Positions 26,171 through 34,308 of a stretch of 64,000 nucleotides of DNA are shown one piece after another. This stretch comes from Desertivirga brevis. GTDB taxonomy: Bacteria; Bacteroidota; Bacteroidia; Sphingobacteriales; Sphingobacteriaceae. Within the stretch, counting starts at the first letter, position 1, and every line of letters starts with the position of its first letter. Below the pieces are notes generated by a model that did not search any database, was not told the DNA's origin, and worked only from the letters and a program-made list of their open reading frames with translations. The position numbers and the translations under genes were made by a program. The stretch covers positions 62,001-126,000 of the forward strand of contig NZ_JAFEWF010000009.1 of NCBI RefSeq assembly GCF_017355835.1, read 5' to 3'.

Positions 26171-27341
26171 GAACTTGAACATAGGCATTGTCGGCTATAA
26201 GTTTATGGGCAGGGCTCATAGCAATGCATGGATTAAAGCTCCCCTTTTTTTTGATGTTCCGGCTCGTCCTGTTCTCAAGGCGGCCTGCGGAAGGCATAAG
26301 GAATCATTACAGGAATTTGCCGATAAGTGGGGCTGGCAGGAAATTGAGACGGATTGGAGAAAAATGATCACGCGGCAGGATATCGATATCATCGACATCG
26401 CCTTGCCTCAGCATCTACATTATGAAATTGCCATTGCGGCAGCCCGGGAAGGTAAGCATATTTTCTGCGAGAAGCCCCTGGCAATGAACAGCAGGCAGGC
26501 AGAGGAGATGCTGCAGGTATGTGAAGATAATGGGGTAGTTCACTACCTCAATCATAATTACCGCCGGACGCCTGCTATTTCCCTCGCAAAAAGGATGATA
26601 GATGAAGGACGCCTCGGCAGGATCTTTCATTGGCGCTGCGCTTATCAGCAGGATTGGATCGTCGACCCTGAGTTCCCGCTTACCTGGCAATTACAGAAAG
26701 AAACAGCTCAGGCAGGACCGCAGTGGGACCTCAACTCTCATTGCGTTGATCTGGCTCGTTTCCTTGTAGGGGAAATTATTTCCGTTACCTCCATGCAAAC
26801 CAATTTTATCAAAGAAAGGCCTTTGGCAGATGAATCTACCACAGGTAATCTTCAGGCAGAAAGCAAGGGAGATGAAATGGGGGAAGTTACAGTGGAAGAT
26901 GCAGCATTGATGCTGGTTCAATTTGAAAATGGAGCGATAGGATCTTTCGAAGCTACAAGGTTCGCCACCGGAAGAAAAAATAAACTATCCTTTGAAATAT
27001 ACGGAAGTAAGGGCAGTATCACTTTCGATCTGGAGAAGATGAATGAACTGCAGTACTTTTCCAACCAGGATACGGACGACTTGAAAGGCTTTCGCACCAT
27101 TCTCGCTACCGAACCTACTCATCCCTATATAAAGAGCTGGTGGCCTCCCGGACACATTATCGGGTATGAGCATTCTTTTATCCATGCTGCTGTAGATTTC
27201 CTTTATGCGGTAGATGGAAAAGGTACGATCAGTCCCAACTTTCACGACGGACTAAAAACAATCGAAATACTGGAAGCAGGGGTAGCTTCCGCACAATCAA
27301 AGCAACAAATAACATTTAACGAAGAATATTATGGAATCTAA
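26163..27341 (+). CDS. Gfo/Idh/MocA-family NAD(P)-dependent oxidoreductase
   Basis: A 392-aa enzyme. Residues 1-130 form a Rossmann domain (IGIVGYKFMGRAHSNAW; catalytic-site EKP in FCEKPLAMNSRQAEEML) and residues 135-370 the alpha/beta substrate domain (NHNYRRTP; GPQWDLNSHCVDLARFLVG, with the conserved D..H..D pattern). Members oxidise or reduce sugars, often at C3 or C5, or inositols. No Tat or Sec signal, so cytoplasmic. Overlaps both neighbours by a few bases. Together with the epimerase and PhyH genes it forms a small oxidative sugar-processing cluster under site B. Confidence 0.93.
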   Translation: MHKNLNIGIVGYKFMGRAHSNAWIKAPLFFDVPARPVLKAACGRHKESLQEFADKWGWQEIETDWRKMITRQDIDIIDIALPQHLHYEIAIAAAREGKHIFCEKPLAMNSRQAEEMLQVCEDNGVVHYLNHNYRRTPAISLAKRMIDEGRLGRIFHWRCAYQQDWIVDPEFPLTWQLQKETAQAGPQWDLNSHCVDLARFLVGEIISVTSMQTNFIKERPLADESTTGNLQAESKGDEMGEVTVEDAALMLVQFENGAIGSFEATRFATGRKNKLSFEIYGSKGSITFDLEKMNELQYFSNQDTDDLKGFRTILATEPTHPYIKSWWPPGHIIGYEHSFIHAAVDFLYAVDGKGTISPNFHDGLKTIEILEAGVASAQSKQQITFNEEYYGI

Positions 27342-28221
27342 CAAAGAGAAGTTCCTGAGGGACGGCTATGTAATTATTGATGTCCTCACTCAGCAGGAGA
27401 TCAACGAGTTCAGAGAGATAATGGACGAATTGATCAGTCCGAAGATTAAAGCCGAGAGCACCGAAAAGCGCAGCTCATCTTTCCAGCATTTAGGAGATGA
27501 TCTGTCTGATTTTGGAAAGGAAGCACGGCAGTATTATTTCCACTTGTTAACCAAACCCGGAACAGAGCCTATTCTGCATGCTTTTCATCACCCGGTGATC
27601 TTACAGGCCGTAGAAGAACTGATCGGTCCTAATCTGATCGTTAACAATGCCTCTATCCTAGCGGCAAATGTAGGTACCGAGTATTCTTTGGGCTGGCATA
27701 GGGACGTGATCCAGATCCCTCAGGATGAAATTGAGGACTGGCTTTTCTCTCCGGAACGTTTTCATAATAGTGTGCAGATAAACCTTCCTCTGGTTGAAGA
27801 AAACTCACTTTGGATTGTTCCTGGTAGCCATAACCGCCCTAATACCGAAGCAGAAAATGCAGCCTTTGGAGGTTCTAAGCATTATGCACCGGTTGGAGTT
27901 GAAATGCCTGGGGGTGTTCCTGTGAAATTGAAAGCAGGACAGGCAGTATTATACAACAATAACCTGATTCATCGCGGTTTTACTGAAAAAATGAAAGTGC
28001 CGCGTCGTACCCTTCACATGGGCTACCATAGCGCCGCATATCCTCCAACATGGCATTTCTATCTGCTTAATTCAGAACTGCTAACTCCTGAATATCTTGA
28101 GCGTTTAAGTCCGACCATGAGAAGAATGATGGAAGAATACCTTGAATGCCGCAGGCAATATCCCGACATGGCTGAAACATGGAAAAGGGAATACAATTTC
28201 CCGGAGGAATTTACAGTATAA
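27331..28221 (+). CDS. Phytanoyl-CoA dioxygenase (PhyH) family Fe(II)/2-oxoglutarate oxygenase
   Basis: A 296-aa protein with the PhyH jelly-roll. Iron ligands are predicted at GWHRDVIQIP (His-x-Asp, near residue 127) and the distal His in NNNLIHRGF (near 214), with the 2-oxoglutarate-binding Arg in VPRRTLHMGYH. Members hydroxylate diverse small molecules; glycan-locus versions have no settled substrate. Translationally coupled to the Gfo/Idh gene (11-bp overlap). An oxygenase inside a sugar operon hints at hydroxylation or demethylation of an unusual sugar, which is inference. Confidence 0.85.
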   Translation: MESNKEKFLRDGYVIIDVLTQQEINEFREIMDELISPKIKAESTEKRSSSFQHLGDDLSDFGKEARQYYFHLLTKPGTEPILHAFHHPVILQAVEELIGPNLIVNNASILAANVGTEYSLGWHRDVIQIPQDEIEDWLFSPERFHNSVQINLPLVEENSLWIVPGSHNRPNTEAENAAFGGSKHYAPVGVEMPGGVPVKLKAGQAVLYNNNLIHRGFTEKMKVPRRTLHMGYHSAAYPPTWHFYLLNSELLTPEYLERLSPTMRRMMEEYLECRRQYPDMAETWKREYNFPEEFTV

Positions 28222-28245
28222 AATTCTTTCTATGTAAACAGAGCT

Positions 28246-28293
28246 TCCTGTAATCGCTTCACGAAACGCCCTACTTCTGTTGCGATTACAGGA
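28246..28293. repeat. Perfect 12-bp inverted repeat between PhyH and MFS genes
   Basis: tcctgtaatcgc at 28246-28257 and its exact reverse complement at 28282-28293, separated by 24 bases. There is no T run, so a simple terminator is unlikely; a paired operator, mRNA processing hairpin or small element are possible. Confidence 0.6.
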
Positions 28294-28373
28294 TATTACA
28301 TTTCCGGTGCTGATTACTTTCAGCGCCATTTTCCTTTCTTTCTTCAAACTAACCATCTCTACTCTAAATCAAA

Positions 28374-29666
28374 ATGAAAGAAATAAACAAGAAAAGACTT
28401 TTTGCAGCCAGCAGTATGGCTTTAGTTGTCACAGCCCTTACTTTTGCTATCCGGGCAAATCTATTAGGTACCCTTGCAGCAGAATTCGGTCTTAGTCCCA
28501 AAGAAATAGGAGAAATTTCTTCCGCTGCATTTTGGGGATTCACCATTGCTATGTTTGTAGGGGGCCCAATTTGCGATAAAATAGGAATGGGAAGAATGTT
28601 TGCTATTGCATTCTTTAGTCACCTTGCCGGTATCGTCCTGACCATCTATTCAACAAATTATTTTACCCTTTTCTCATCCACCTTGCTTGTTGGTATTGGA
28701 AACGGCTTTGTAGAATCAGCAAGTTATGCCATGGTCAGCAGCATGTACACTCAGGAAAAAACAAAGAAGATCAACGACTGGCATATTTGGTTTCCTGGTG
28801 GCATTGTAATCGGAGGAGTAATAGCCTACCTCTTAACCCTGATCGATGCAGGATGGAAGATCCAAATGTTAGTAATGGTCATGCCAACACTGATCTATGG
28901 CGCAATGTTCTTCGGGCAGAAATTCCCTGTATCAGAGCGGGTTAGCAAGGGTGTTTCTGATAGGGAAATGATAAGGGAATGTTTTAGTCCTCTTTTTATT
29001 TTTATGATAGGTTGCATGCTTCTCACTGCAGCTACAGAATTGGGCACCAACCAATGGATCGCTGAATTACTGTCAACCGTAGGAGTTCCCTCCATACTTC
29101 TATTGGTGTTCATCAATGGAATTATGACTATCGGTAGGGCTAACGCAGGGTTTATTTTAAACAGGGTGTCAACCACGGGATTACTCCTGTTCTCTGCAAT
29201 ATTCTCATCTGCCGGACTGATCTGGTTGAGCTATGCCCAGGGTTATATGGCTTTTGCTGCCGCGGGGATCTTTGCAATGGGAGTATGCTTTTTTTGGCCA
29301 ACAATGATCGGTTTTGTATCAGAACGATTGCCGAAAACAGGTCCTTTAGGGATGTCTTTGATGGGAGGTGTGGGATTACTATCAACATCTGTTGTCCTGC
29401 CGCTTTTTGGAATAGTATATGAACAGGAAATAGCCAGGGCAGGTGCGGGGCAGCTAGACCTGGAAAGTCTAAAAAATGCAGCTCAGGGAACAGAACTAGC
29501 CATTAAGTGGGCTGAAATAAAATTGATAGCAGGAGCTGGAACCTTGCGGTATGTTGCCATTTTACCAGCAATTCTGGTGGCTGCATTCGCATTTCTTTAC
29601 TTCAAGCTACGAGGAAAAGCTTCAGCCAAAGTATTATCCGAAGATGTAAGTCTCGCATTAGAGTAA
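28374..29666 (+). CDS. MFS transporter
   Basis: A 430-aa major facilitator with about twelve transmembrane helices (for example AASSMALVVTALTFAIRAN, FFSHLAGIVLTIYS, IFMIGCMLLTAATELG, FLIMIGFVSER region). The motif GGPICDKIGMGRM between helices 2 and 3 matches the MFS loop signature. The N-terminal half resembles sugar:proton symporters of the FucP/GGP type seen in Bacteroidota sugar loci. It lies 153 bp after PhyH, past the inverted repeat, and is likely in the same unit. Probable role: import of the sugar handled by the upstream enzymes. Confidence 0.88.
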   Translation: MKEINKKRLFAASSMALVVTALTFAIRANLLGTLAAEFGLSPKEIGEISSAAFWGFTIAMFVGGPICDKIGMGRMFAIAFFSHLAGIVLTIYSTNYFTLFSSTLLVGIGNGFVESASYAMVSSMYTQEKTKKINDWHIWFPGGIVIGGVIAYLLTLIDAGWKIQMLVMVMPTLIYGAMFFGQKFPVSERVSKGVSDREMIRECFSPLFIFMIGCMLLTAATELGTNQWIAELLSTVGVPSILLLVFINGIMTIGRANAGFILNRVSTTGLLLFSAIFSSAGLIWLSYAQGYMAFAAAGIFAMGVCFFWPTMIGFVSERLPKTGPLGMSLMGGVGLLSTSVVLPLFGIVYEQEIARAGAGQLDLESLKNAAQGTELAIKWAEIKLIAGAGTLRYVAILPAILVAAFAFLYFKLRGKASAKVLSEDVSLALE

Positions 29667-29694
29667 GTAAAAAGATTGTTTCCTACAATTCTTG

Positions 29695-29738
29695 GCTAAA
29701 AAAGTATTGCCGAAGGGTTAAAAAGAAAGCTAGTTTTG
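29695..29738 (+). promoter_or_regulatory. Shared motif and -7 element, site C (before PQQ dehydrogenase)
   Basis: gctaaaaaagtattgc with core at 29697-29708, and a perfect TAGTTTTG (TAnnTTTG) starting exactly 34 bases after the core start, at 29731. The core would then cover roughly -45 to -34, the usual position of an activator that contacts RNA polymerase. Confidence 0.85.
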
Positions 29739-29811
29739 AATACTGACCATCGAATGAACGCAAAGGATGAATAGTAATCCTCCTTGCGATAAACCGGCAG
29801 AAATAGCTTTT

Positions 29812-31944
29812 ATGAGAATTTGTTCTAATCCTGATCTTCAAAACCGGCGCAGGTTTTCCAGCATTATTGCAGCTGGGCTTATTTTCACGGCCATAAGTGC
29901 TTGTGTAAAGGGAAGGCTTTATGATAAGACGATAGATTGGGATCATGCAGGAGGAAATGCCGGTCAGACCAAGTATTCAGAACTCGATGAAATCAATACT
30001 GGTAACGTTAAAAATCTAAAGGTGGCCTGGGTGTATAACTCGGGCAATATGGCTGGTAACGTACAATGCAATCCACTGATCATAGGAGGAACAATGTACG
30101 TTACAACACCGGCCCATGAAGTGGTAGCACTTGATGCCACTACTGGAAAAGAATTATGGAAGTTCAATCCCTCACGTGAAGGAGAGAGTCTTGGAGGCAT
30201 AAATCGCGGTTTGGGCTATTGGAAATCCGGTGGGCGCGGAAGCATCCTCTTTACCGCAAACAACTACCTGTATCAGATCGATATGTACACCGGAGAACCC
30301 GTGGAGTCATTTGGCTACAATGGCAGGATCGACTTAAATGAAGACCTTGTGAGGCCCGAATCAGAAATGGCAATTACTTCGCCGGGCTCGCCTACCGTAT
30401 TTGGAAACCTGGTTATTACCGGAGCATTAAGCTGGGGGGCGCCCTCTAACGTCAGCGCTTTCGATATTAAAACCGGCAAAAGGGTATGGATCTTCAATAC
30501 TATTCCGCGGCCGGATGAATTCGGTTATGATACCTGGGGTAACAAAGACTTTTGGAAGAAGGGAGCCGGAGTTAACTCCTGGTCGGGCATCACCCTAGAT
30601 AAGGAAAACAAAATGGTTTTCTTCTGCACCGGTCAGCCAAAAGACGACTTTTACCGCTCGGATAATCAGGGTGCACAGCTCTATGGCAATTGCGTAGTGG
30701 CACTCGATGCAGAATCGGGGCAAAGGAAGTGGCACTATCAGGCTATCCATCATGATCTCTGGGATCTTGATCTGCCTGCAGCTCCCATCCTGGTGGAAGT
30801 AAAGCACCGGGGGAAGAAAGTAAAAGCGGTGATGCAGCTTACGAAAACAGGTAATACCCTGCTATTTGACAGGATCACGGGAGAGGTCTTGTCGAAGGTT
30901 GAAGAGGTACCTGTGCCGGCTTCAACATTACCCGGGGAGTATGCTTATCCTACACAACCCCGGGTAACCTGGCCGGAACCATTTGCAAGGCAAGTGGTAA
31001 AGGAAACCGAGCTGACCAATCGTACGCCTGAGGCCCGTGCTTACGCTCAGAAAGTATTTGCTTCGGCAGATGCGGGTTGGTTTATCCCACCCAGTAAAAA
31101 AGGCATACTCTATTACGGAATTCACGGAGGTGCCGAATGGGGAGGAGGCTCTTACGATGAGAAAGAAAATGTTCTGTATGTCAACTCCAATGAATTGGCC
31201 TGGTATATCCGGATGAAGGATATTAACGAGGTCCCTAGCGGTGAAACAGGCTCAAAATTAAGTCCCGGAAAGGCAGTGTTCCTTAAAATGGGATGCCCGA
31301 GCTGTCATGGTGCAAACAGGGAAGGTCAGGGAAGCATCCCCAACCTTACTAAAGTCGACCAGAAATATAAGCAGGAAGACTTAATGAAGATCGTAAAGAA
31401 GGGCAAAAATGCTATGCCTGCTTTTCCTCAGATCGAAGAGAAAGATCTGCTCGATCTCACTAACTTCCTTTTGAATAAAGAAAATGCCAATGCCGTTGTA
31501 GCTAAAAATAAGCCGGAGTACCGCTCGCTTGGATATGAGAAGTTTTTGGATCCCGAAGGATATCCTGCAACAGCTCCACCCTGGGGAACGCTTAATGCCC
31601 TCGATCTGAATACTGGCAAAATAAAATGGAAAGTGCCTTTGGGTGAATATGAAGAGTTGAAGAAGAAAGGGGTACCCACCACCGGGACGGAGAACTTCGG
31701 CGGTAGTATTGTAACAAAAGGAGGGCTGGTTTTTATTGCTGCAACACGCGACGAAAAATTCAGGGCCTTTGATAAGAGAACAGGTAAGATACTATGGGAA
31801 ACAAAGCTTCCTTATGGAGGATATGCGACACCAGCCACCTATTCTGTAAACGGTAAGCAATATGTAGTGATTGCAGCAACAGGTGGTGGAAAGCTAGGCG
31901 GAAAAACAGGCGATGCTTATGTAGCCTTCGCCTTACCTTATTAA
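29812..31944 (+). CDS. PQQ-dependent dehydrogenase with inserted cytochrome c domain, lipoprotein
   Basis: About 710 aa from 29812; the frame also has an ATG at 29767, but from 29812 the hydrophobic core IIAAGLIFTAISAC gives a lipoprotein signal of normal length. Beta-propeller quinoprotein repeats cover most of the protein (VVALDATTGKELWKF; CVVALDAESGQRKWHY; LNALDLNTGKIKWKV; FRAFDKRTGKILWE). A class I haem c domain is inserted near residues 480-560: CPSCH at 495-499, axial Met in NAMPAF. Such enzymes oxidise sugars or alcohols in the periplasm and pass electrons to the respiratory chain. No PQQ synthesis gene is nearby. It heads a three-gene unit. Confidence 0.92.
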   Translation: MRICSNPDLQNRRRFSSIIAAGLIFTAISACVKGRLYDKTIDWDHAGGNAGQTKYSELDEINTGNVKNLKVAWVYNSGNMAGNVQCNPLIIGGTMYVTTPAHEVVALDATTGKELWKFNPSREGESLGGINRGLGYWKSGGRGSILFTANNYLYQIDMYTGEPVESFGYNGRIDLNEDLVRPESEMAITSPGSPTVFGNLVITGALSWGAPSNVSAFDIKTGKRVWIFNTIPRPDEFGYDTWGNKDFWKKGAGVNSWSGITLDKENKMVFFCTGQPKDDFYRSDNQGAQLYGNCVVALDAESGQRKWHYQAIHHDLWDLDLPAAPILVEVKHRGKKVKAVMQLTKTGNTLLFDRITGEVLSKVEEVPVPASTLPGEYAYPTQPRVTWPEPFARQVVKETELTNRTPEARAYAQKVFASADAGWFIPPSKKGILYYGIHGGAEWGGGSYDEKENVLYVNSNELAWYIRMKDINEVPSGETGSKLSPGKAVFLKMGCPSCHGANREGQGSIPNLTKVDQKYKQEDLMKIVKKGKNAMPAFPQIEEKDLLDLTNFLLNKENANAVVAKNKPEYRSLGYEKFLDPEGYPATAPPWGTLNALDLNTGKIKWKVPLGEYEELKKKGVPTTGTENFGGSIVTKGGLVFIAATRDEKFRAFDKRTGKILWETKLPYGGYATPATYSVNGKQYVVIAATGGGKLGGKTGDAYVAFALPY

Positions 31945-31970
31945 TCAAATTAGAATAAATCAATCAAGAG

Positions 31971-32882
31971 ATGTCAAGATATCAACTATACAAGTTCTTC
32001 TTCCTGCTTTTGGCAGCAGGGGTAATTACGGCTTGCAGCACCAGTAAAAGATCCTCATTCCGCCCGGCGAGTATCTATTCAAAAGATAACCTCATCGCCT
32101 GGTGTATCGTTCCTTTTGATGTGAAGGAAAGGAATGCGGAGCAAAGGGCGCAGATGCTTAACAAGCTCGGCATAACGATGGAGGCCTACGATTGGAGGGA
32201 TAAGCATATACCTTTATTTGATGAAGAAATTCAAACCCTGCGGAAACATAACATAAAACTTCAGGCCTGGTGGCTCTATTCAGGTCCCGACCCTGAGAAA
32301 GAAGGGAACCTTAAGCTAATCCTCGATGCCTTGAAAAGGAATGATGCAAAGACTGAGATCTGGTTTATGGTAGGAGGCATTGATCTCACTAACATGAGCC
32401 AGGAAGAAAAGATAAAGGCAATAGCGAAACCTGTTAAATACATAGCAACGGAAGCTGCCAAAATAGGATGCAATGTAGCCCTATACAATCACGGTGGTTG
32501 GTATGGGGAACCGGAGAATCAGCTGGCTGTTATCGAGTACCTCAAAATGCCAAATATCGGAATCGTATATAACTTCCACCATGCAGAAGAGCAGGTTGAA
32601 CGCTTTCCTGAATTCTTTCCAAAGATCAAGCCCTATCTCTATGCCGTTAACCTGATGGGACTGAAAGGAACCCGTCCTGCCAAAGTACTTACCGTGGGTG
32701 AAGGTGATCAGGAAGCTAAGATGATGAAACTGGTAAAAGATAGTGGATACAAAGGCCCGATCGGCATTATTAACGAAGAAACCCATCCGGATGCAGAAGT
32801 GGGCTTAAAGATGAATATGGATGGTGTAGCAAAAGTAGCAGAAGCTATAGGCGACAAGGAAGCAGCGAAAAGCTACAAATAG
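31971..32882 (+). CDS. Exported sugar-isomerase-like TIM-barrel lipoprotein
   Basis: A 303-aa protein with lipoprotein signal (FFFLLLAAGVITACSTS) and a xylose-isomerase-like barrel (GITMEAYDWRDKHIP; WFMVGGIDLT; GCNVALYNHGGW; GIVYNFHHAEEQVERFPEFFPKI; VNLMGL; GPIGIINEETHP). The pattern of His, Glu and Asp near the barrel mouth is kept. It is outside the cytoplasm, unlike the protein at 25304, and lies 26 bp after the PQQ dehydrogenase, so it may process the oxidised sugar in the periplasm. The reaction is unknown; some periplasmic members act on keto sugars. Confidence 0.85.
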   Translation: MSRYQLYKFFFLLLAAGVITACSTSKRSSFRPASIYSKDNLIAWCIVPFDVKERNAEQRAQMLNKLGITMEAYDWRDKHIPLFDEEIQTLRKHNIKLQAWWLYSGPDPEKEGNLKLILDALKRNDAKTEIWFMVGGIDLTNMSQEEKIKAIAKPVKYIATEAAKIGCNVALYNHGGWYGEPENQLAVIEYLKMPNIGIVYNFHHAEEQVERFPEFFPKIKPYLYAVNLMGLKGTRPAKVLTVGEGDQEAKMMKLVKDSGYKGPIGIINEETHPDAEVGLKMNMDGVAKVAEAIGDKEAAKSYK

Positions 32883-32973
32883 TATTAGCAATTGGTTTAT
32901 TGGTCTATATAATTGGTATAGTCAGGGCCTTCTCCCATAGAAGGCTCATTTTTTACATTCAACATTCCTAACC

Positions 32974-34299
32974 ATGAAAAATAATCTTCTTTTATTACTC
33001 CTGTGCGTTCTTGTATTAACCAATAAAGCGCAGGCCCAATTCTCGATTGCAAACAACCGTTTTCTCACTTTCAATGCAATTATCAGGGTTAATCAGATTG
33101 AAGCCGGCCGCAACCTGAATATTGGAGAAGATGAGCGGGCACTGCATACGCCAGAACGGGTAAGAGCATTCCGGGATGCAATTGAAAAGGGATTTCCAGG
33201 TGCAAGGATCACATGGGCTCTCAGCTGGTTGGCTTTACATGATACTACGGCAAACTATCGCGAAATAAGAAGGCAACTGGTAGATTATTACAAAAGGTTT
33301 GGCGATGAGATAACTTTTATCCCTGGCGCCTATTTTTCTAATGCATATAATACCAGGGAGCAGATCAATAAAGACCTTCATGAGGGGCTGGCAAGAGTGA
33401 CAGAAATTGTGGGTAAAGGTTATCGTCCGAAATGTGTAGTGGCGGGTTTCCTCGCTGCTGCAAATTTGAAGTACCTGGCAGAGAAGGAAGATATACATGT
33501 TTGCCAGGGAAACATCTGGAGCCAGTATTCTATTGACAATCAGGATGGAGAAGGCTCTGTTGTTTATCCCTATTACCCTTCTACCGAGCATTTTTGTAAA
33601 CCTGCCCAGACCAAGGCTGATTTTATCGATTGTGTCAATTTCGACGGCTGGACCATGGATTTCCTGGCAGCCAGGAGGGAAGGATTTGCCGGGGGCTTCA
33701 ACAGCCGGCTAGGAGTAGGTCCCATAGAAACCCTGGGAAAGTTCGGAGAAGAAACAGGTTTGAAAGAAATGATGCATACTACGGCAATCCATTTCGACGA
33801 GGGCTATAAATTGAACAAGTTCGCTTGGGTAACAGTAAACTGGGAAGTTTCTTTAGATATACCCGTAAGTGGTTTAACCGCCTGGGTACAACAGGTAAAG
33901 GCACGTTGGCCGGGGACCAAATTCATTACCATGGGTGATTTCGGCTTGCAATGGAGAAAGGAGCATAAAACGAACGATTTCAATTACAGGTTCGTGCAGA
34001 GAGGAAGCGGCATAGGTGGGTCTGACGCGAACATGGAAATAAAATGGTTTATGAATAAGAACTTCAGATTGGCCTTGCTGCGCGACTGGCAAAAGAAGGA
34101 AGACTTCAAAGTGATTGATTTTACAAGATACGACCTCCCAGTAAAGGAACCTCAAACCCTAACCCGCAACTGGAGCCTGCTGGGACAGATCAATCAGAAG
34201 CAAACCAGGCCGCAGGACAAACCCCTTAGCTTTTCTGAGCTGAGTGCTGAGGACAAACAGCTGATAGAGAAAAACTACCCGGGCTTGTTAACGAGGTAA
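32974..34299 (+). CDS. DUF3863-like exported protein
   Basis: A 441-aa exported protein (signal MKNNLLLLLLCVLVLTNKAQAQ). The sequence FLTFNAIIRVNQIEAGR at the mature N-terminus resembles the DUF3863/DUF3864 proteins of Bacteroidota. The rest looks like a TIM-barrel or deacetylase-like fold (ARITWALSWLALHD; EITFIPGAYFSN; HVCQGNIWSQYSIDNQDG; FDGWTMDFL), but no catalytic set can be assigned with safety. It follows the isomerase lipoprotein by 91 bp on the same strand and is probably co-transcribed from site C. Confidence 0.65.
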   Translation: MKNNLLLLLLCVLVLTNKAQAQFSIANNRFLTFNAIIRVNQIEAGRNLNIGEDERALHTPERVRAFRDAIEKGFPGARITWALSWLALHDTTANYREIRRQLVDYYKRFGDEITFIPGAYFSNAYNTREQINKDLHEGLARVTEIVGKGYRPKCVVAGFLAAANLKYLAEKEDIHVCQGNIWSQYSIDNQDGEGSVVYPYYPSTEHFCKPAQTKADFIDCVNFDGWTMDFLAARREGFAGGFNSRLGVGPIETLGKFGEETGLKEMMHTTAIHFDEGYKLNKFAWVTVNWEVSLDIPVSGLTAWVQQVKARWPGTKFITMGDFGLQWRKEHKTNDFNYRFVQRGSGIGGSDANMEIKWFMNKNFRLALLRDWQKKEDFKVIDFTRYDLPVKEPQTLTRNWSLLGQINQKQTRPQDKPLSFSELSAEDKQLIEKNYPGLLTR

Positions 34300-34308
34300 A
34301 TCCCCGTT

